DNA from: Thermus kawarayensis JCM 12314
GTDB lineage: Bacteria; Deinococcota; Deinococci; Deinococcales; Thermaceae
Reading direction: 5' to 3'
Length of the DNA: 5,181 nucleotides
NCBI GenBank assembly: GCA_001311545.1
Contig: BBBL01000134.1
Location: 1 to 5,181, forward strand
Below, one piece after another: positions 4,577 to 5,181 of this stretch (the first letter of the stretch is position 1; each line of letters begins with the position of its first letter). The notes below the pieces were generated by a model. The model had not been told where the DNA came from and did no database searches. It saw nothing but the letters and a program-made list of their open reading frames with translations. The translations under genes were made by a program, and so were the position numbers.

Positions 4577-5029
4577 CGCAGGTGGATTGGCCTTGGTCTA
4601 CTGGCGATGCTGGGGGTGGTCCTGACGGCTTGTCCATCCCCAGCCCCCGCTCACGTCCTCCTTCTGTACTACCCGCAAAGCCCCAGCCTTTGCCCTGGGG
4701 GCGTGAAGATGGTCAACACCGACGAATACTACCCTCCCATCACCCTCCAACCCACCACCAGCCCTCCCACGCCCCCGGCACCTGGAGAGGTTCTACCTAG
4801 AGGTGTGGTAGTCGAACCCGCCCAGTGGAGTTTTCCCGTTCCGCTTGCAGCCACAGAGCGGTACGGCTCCGCATTCTTTTGTGAAACCGGAAATGGGCGG
4901 TTGACTACCCCGGGCCCGCGCTTGATGCCCAGGGACATGTATGAAGGCAAGGGATTGAAGGTGCTGGTCATCGTGGAAGACCCCAACGAGGCGGGCTATC
5001 TGAAGTGGTACTGGAGCTTCCTCCCGTGA
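4574..5029 (+). CDS. Small putative lipoprotein, 151 aa
   Basis: The N-terminus MRRWIGLGLLAMLGVVLTAC is a type II (lipoprotein) signal peptide: two Arg, a hydrophobic stretch, and a lipobox LTAC with the acylated Cys at residue 20. The mature protein would be attached to a membrane by that Cys. A Pro/Thr-rich linker follows (about residues 54-72), then a probable beta-rich domain with GVVVEPAQWSFPVPL, a Gly/Ser segment around FFCETGNGR and LKVLVIVEDPNEAGYLKWYWSF at the end. Cys40 and Cys103 could form a disulfide outside the cytoplasm. I do not recognise the family. The gene is intact and uses more A/T at third positions than its neighbours, which suggests separate acquisition or a low-constraint cargo gene. 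It has an excellent ribosome binding site and a possible terminator 14 bases after the stop. Confidence 0.8.
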   Translation: MRRWIGLGLLAMLGVVLTACPSPAPAHVLLLYYPQSPSLCPGGVKMVNTDEYYPPITLQPTTSPPTPPAPGEVLPRGVVVEPAQWSFPVPLAATERYGSAFFCETGNGRLTTPGPRLMPRDMYEGKGLKVLVIVEDPNEAGYLKWYWSFLP

Positions 5030-5042
5030 ACCCAAGCGATCA

Positions 5043-5061
5043 GGCGCACCGAGCGCCCTTT
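5043..5061 (+). terminator. Weak candidate terminator after the lipoprotein gene
   Basis: GGCGC (5043-5047) pairs with GCGCC (5053-5057) around ACCGA, followed by CTTT. The stem is short and the T run brief, but position just past the stop codon supports a terminator role. Confidence 0.4.
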
Positions 5062-5065
5062 AGGT

Positions 5066-5166
5066 CCTAAGGCCCTGCCCTGGCGGGGCTACTCCCTTTC
5101 GCTCCGGCCCCAGGGACCTTAGGGCGGGCCAGGGGCCCCTTCCCTTGGGCGGGCCGGACCCCGGCC
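5066..5166. repeat. Imperfect inverted repeat and GC-rich repeat block, downstream copy
   Basis: CCTAAGG (5066-5072) pairs with CCTTAGG (5117-5123), and CCCTG (5073-5077) with CAGGG (5111-5115). Inside, GGGGC (5085-5089) can pair with GCCCC (5107-5111), making an extended hairpin. GGGCGGGCC occurs at 5122-5130 and again at 5147-5155. TAGGGCGGGC (5120-5129) and CCGGACCCCGGCC (5154-5166) match words at 4243 and 4218. No gene is visible after 5030. Confidence 0.4.
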
Positions 5167-5181
5167 GACGGCGTGCCCGGC

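Noticed and set aside
1..5181. tRNA, rRNA, CRISPR array or insertion sequence
   Set aside because: I saw no cloverleaf, rRNA segment, regularly spaced repeat array or transposase-like frame anywhere in the window.

Overview
The window looks like plasmid-derived DNA from a Thermus or closely related thermophile. It is very G+C-rich, nearly every codon ends in G or C, and the proteins are rich in Leu, Arg, Glu, Ala and Pro, with genes packed tightly or overlapping. No species or replicon can be named from the sequence alone.

Layout: (1) 2-1496, plus strand: four small, closely spaced or overlapping genes. The first is cut by the window edge. The first two are unrecognised; the third and fourth resemble the small uncharacterised families DUF7718 and DUF5647. 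(2) 1493-1839, minus strand: a convergent gene that appears to be a chimera of a DUF4258 (RelE-like) protein and a DUF2283 protein, broken by one missing base. (3) 1997-2412, plus: a MerR-like helix-turn-helix/coiled-coil protein whose aromatic basic tail is restored by adding back one G. (4) 2553-3810, plus: a ColE2-type plasmid replication initiator (replicase and PriCT-like region, then a C-terminal HTH) that can be read only by correcting five single-base losses. (5) 3811-4255: non-coding DNA rich in hairpins and A/T tracts, the expected place for a ColE2-type origin because that origin lies just downstream of rep. (6) 4256-4480: a DUF2442-like open frame with no start codon. (7) 4574-5029: an intact small lipoprotein gene with lower G+C, followed by a possible terminator and inverted repeats that resemble sequence upstream of it.

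Taken together this is a small-plasmid maintenance module: initiator, origin, a possible partition or copy-control DNA-binding protein, and toxin-antitoxin-like small genes, with a lipoprotein as cargo. The most striking observation is that all seven frame breaks, in three adjacent genes between about 1620 and 3720, are losses of one C or G within short C/G runs. No key residue is lost and no nonsense substitution was seen in the conserved parts. That pattern suits base-calling or assembly error better than natural decay, though decay of an inactivated or integrated plasmid module cannot be excluded without reads or relatives.
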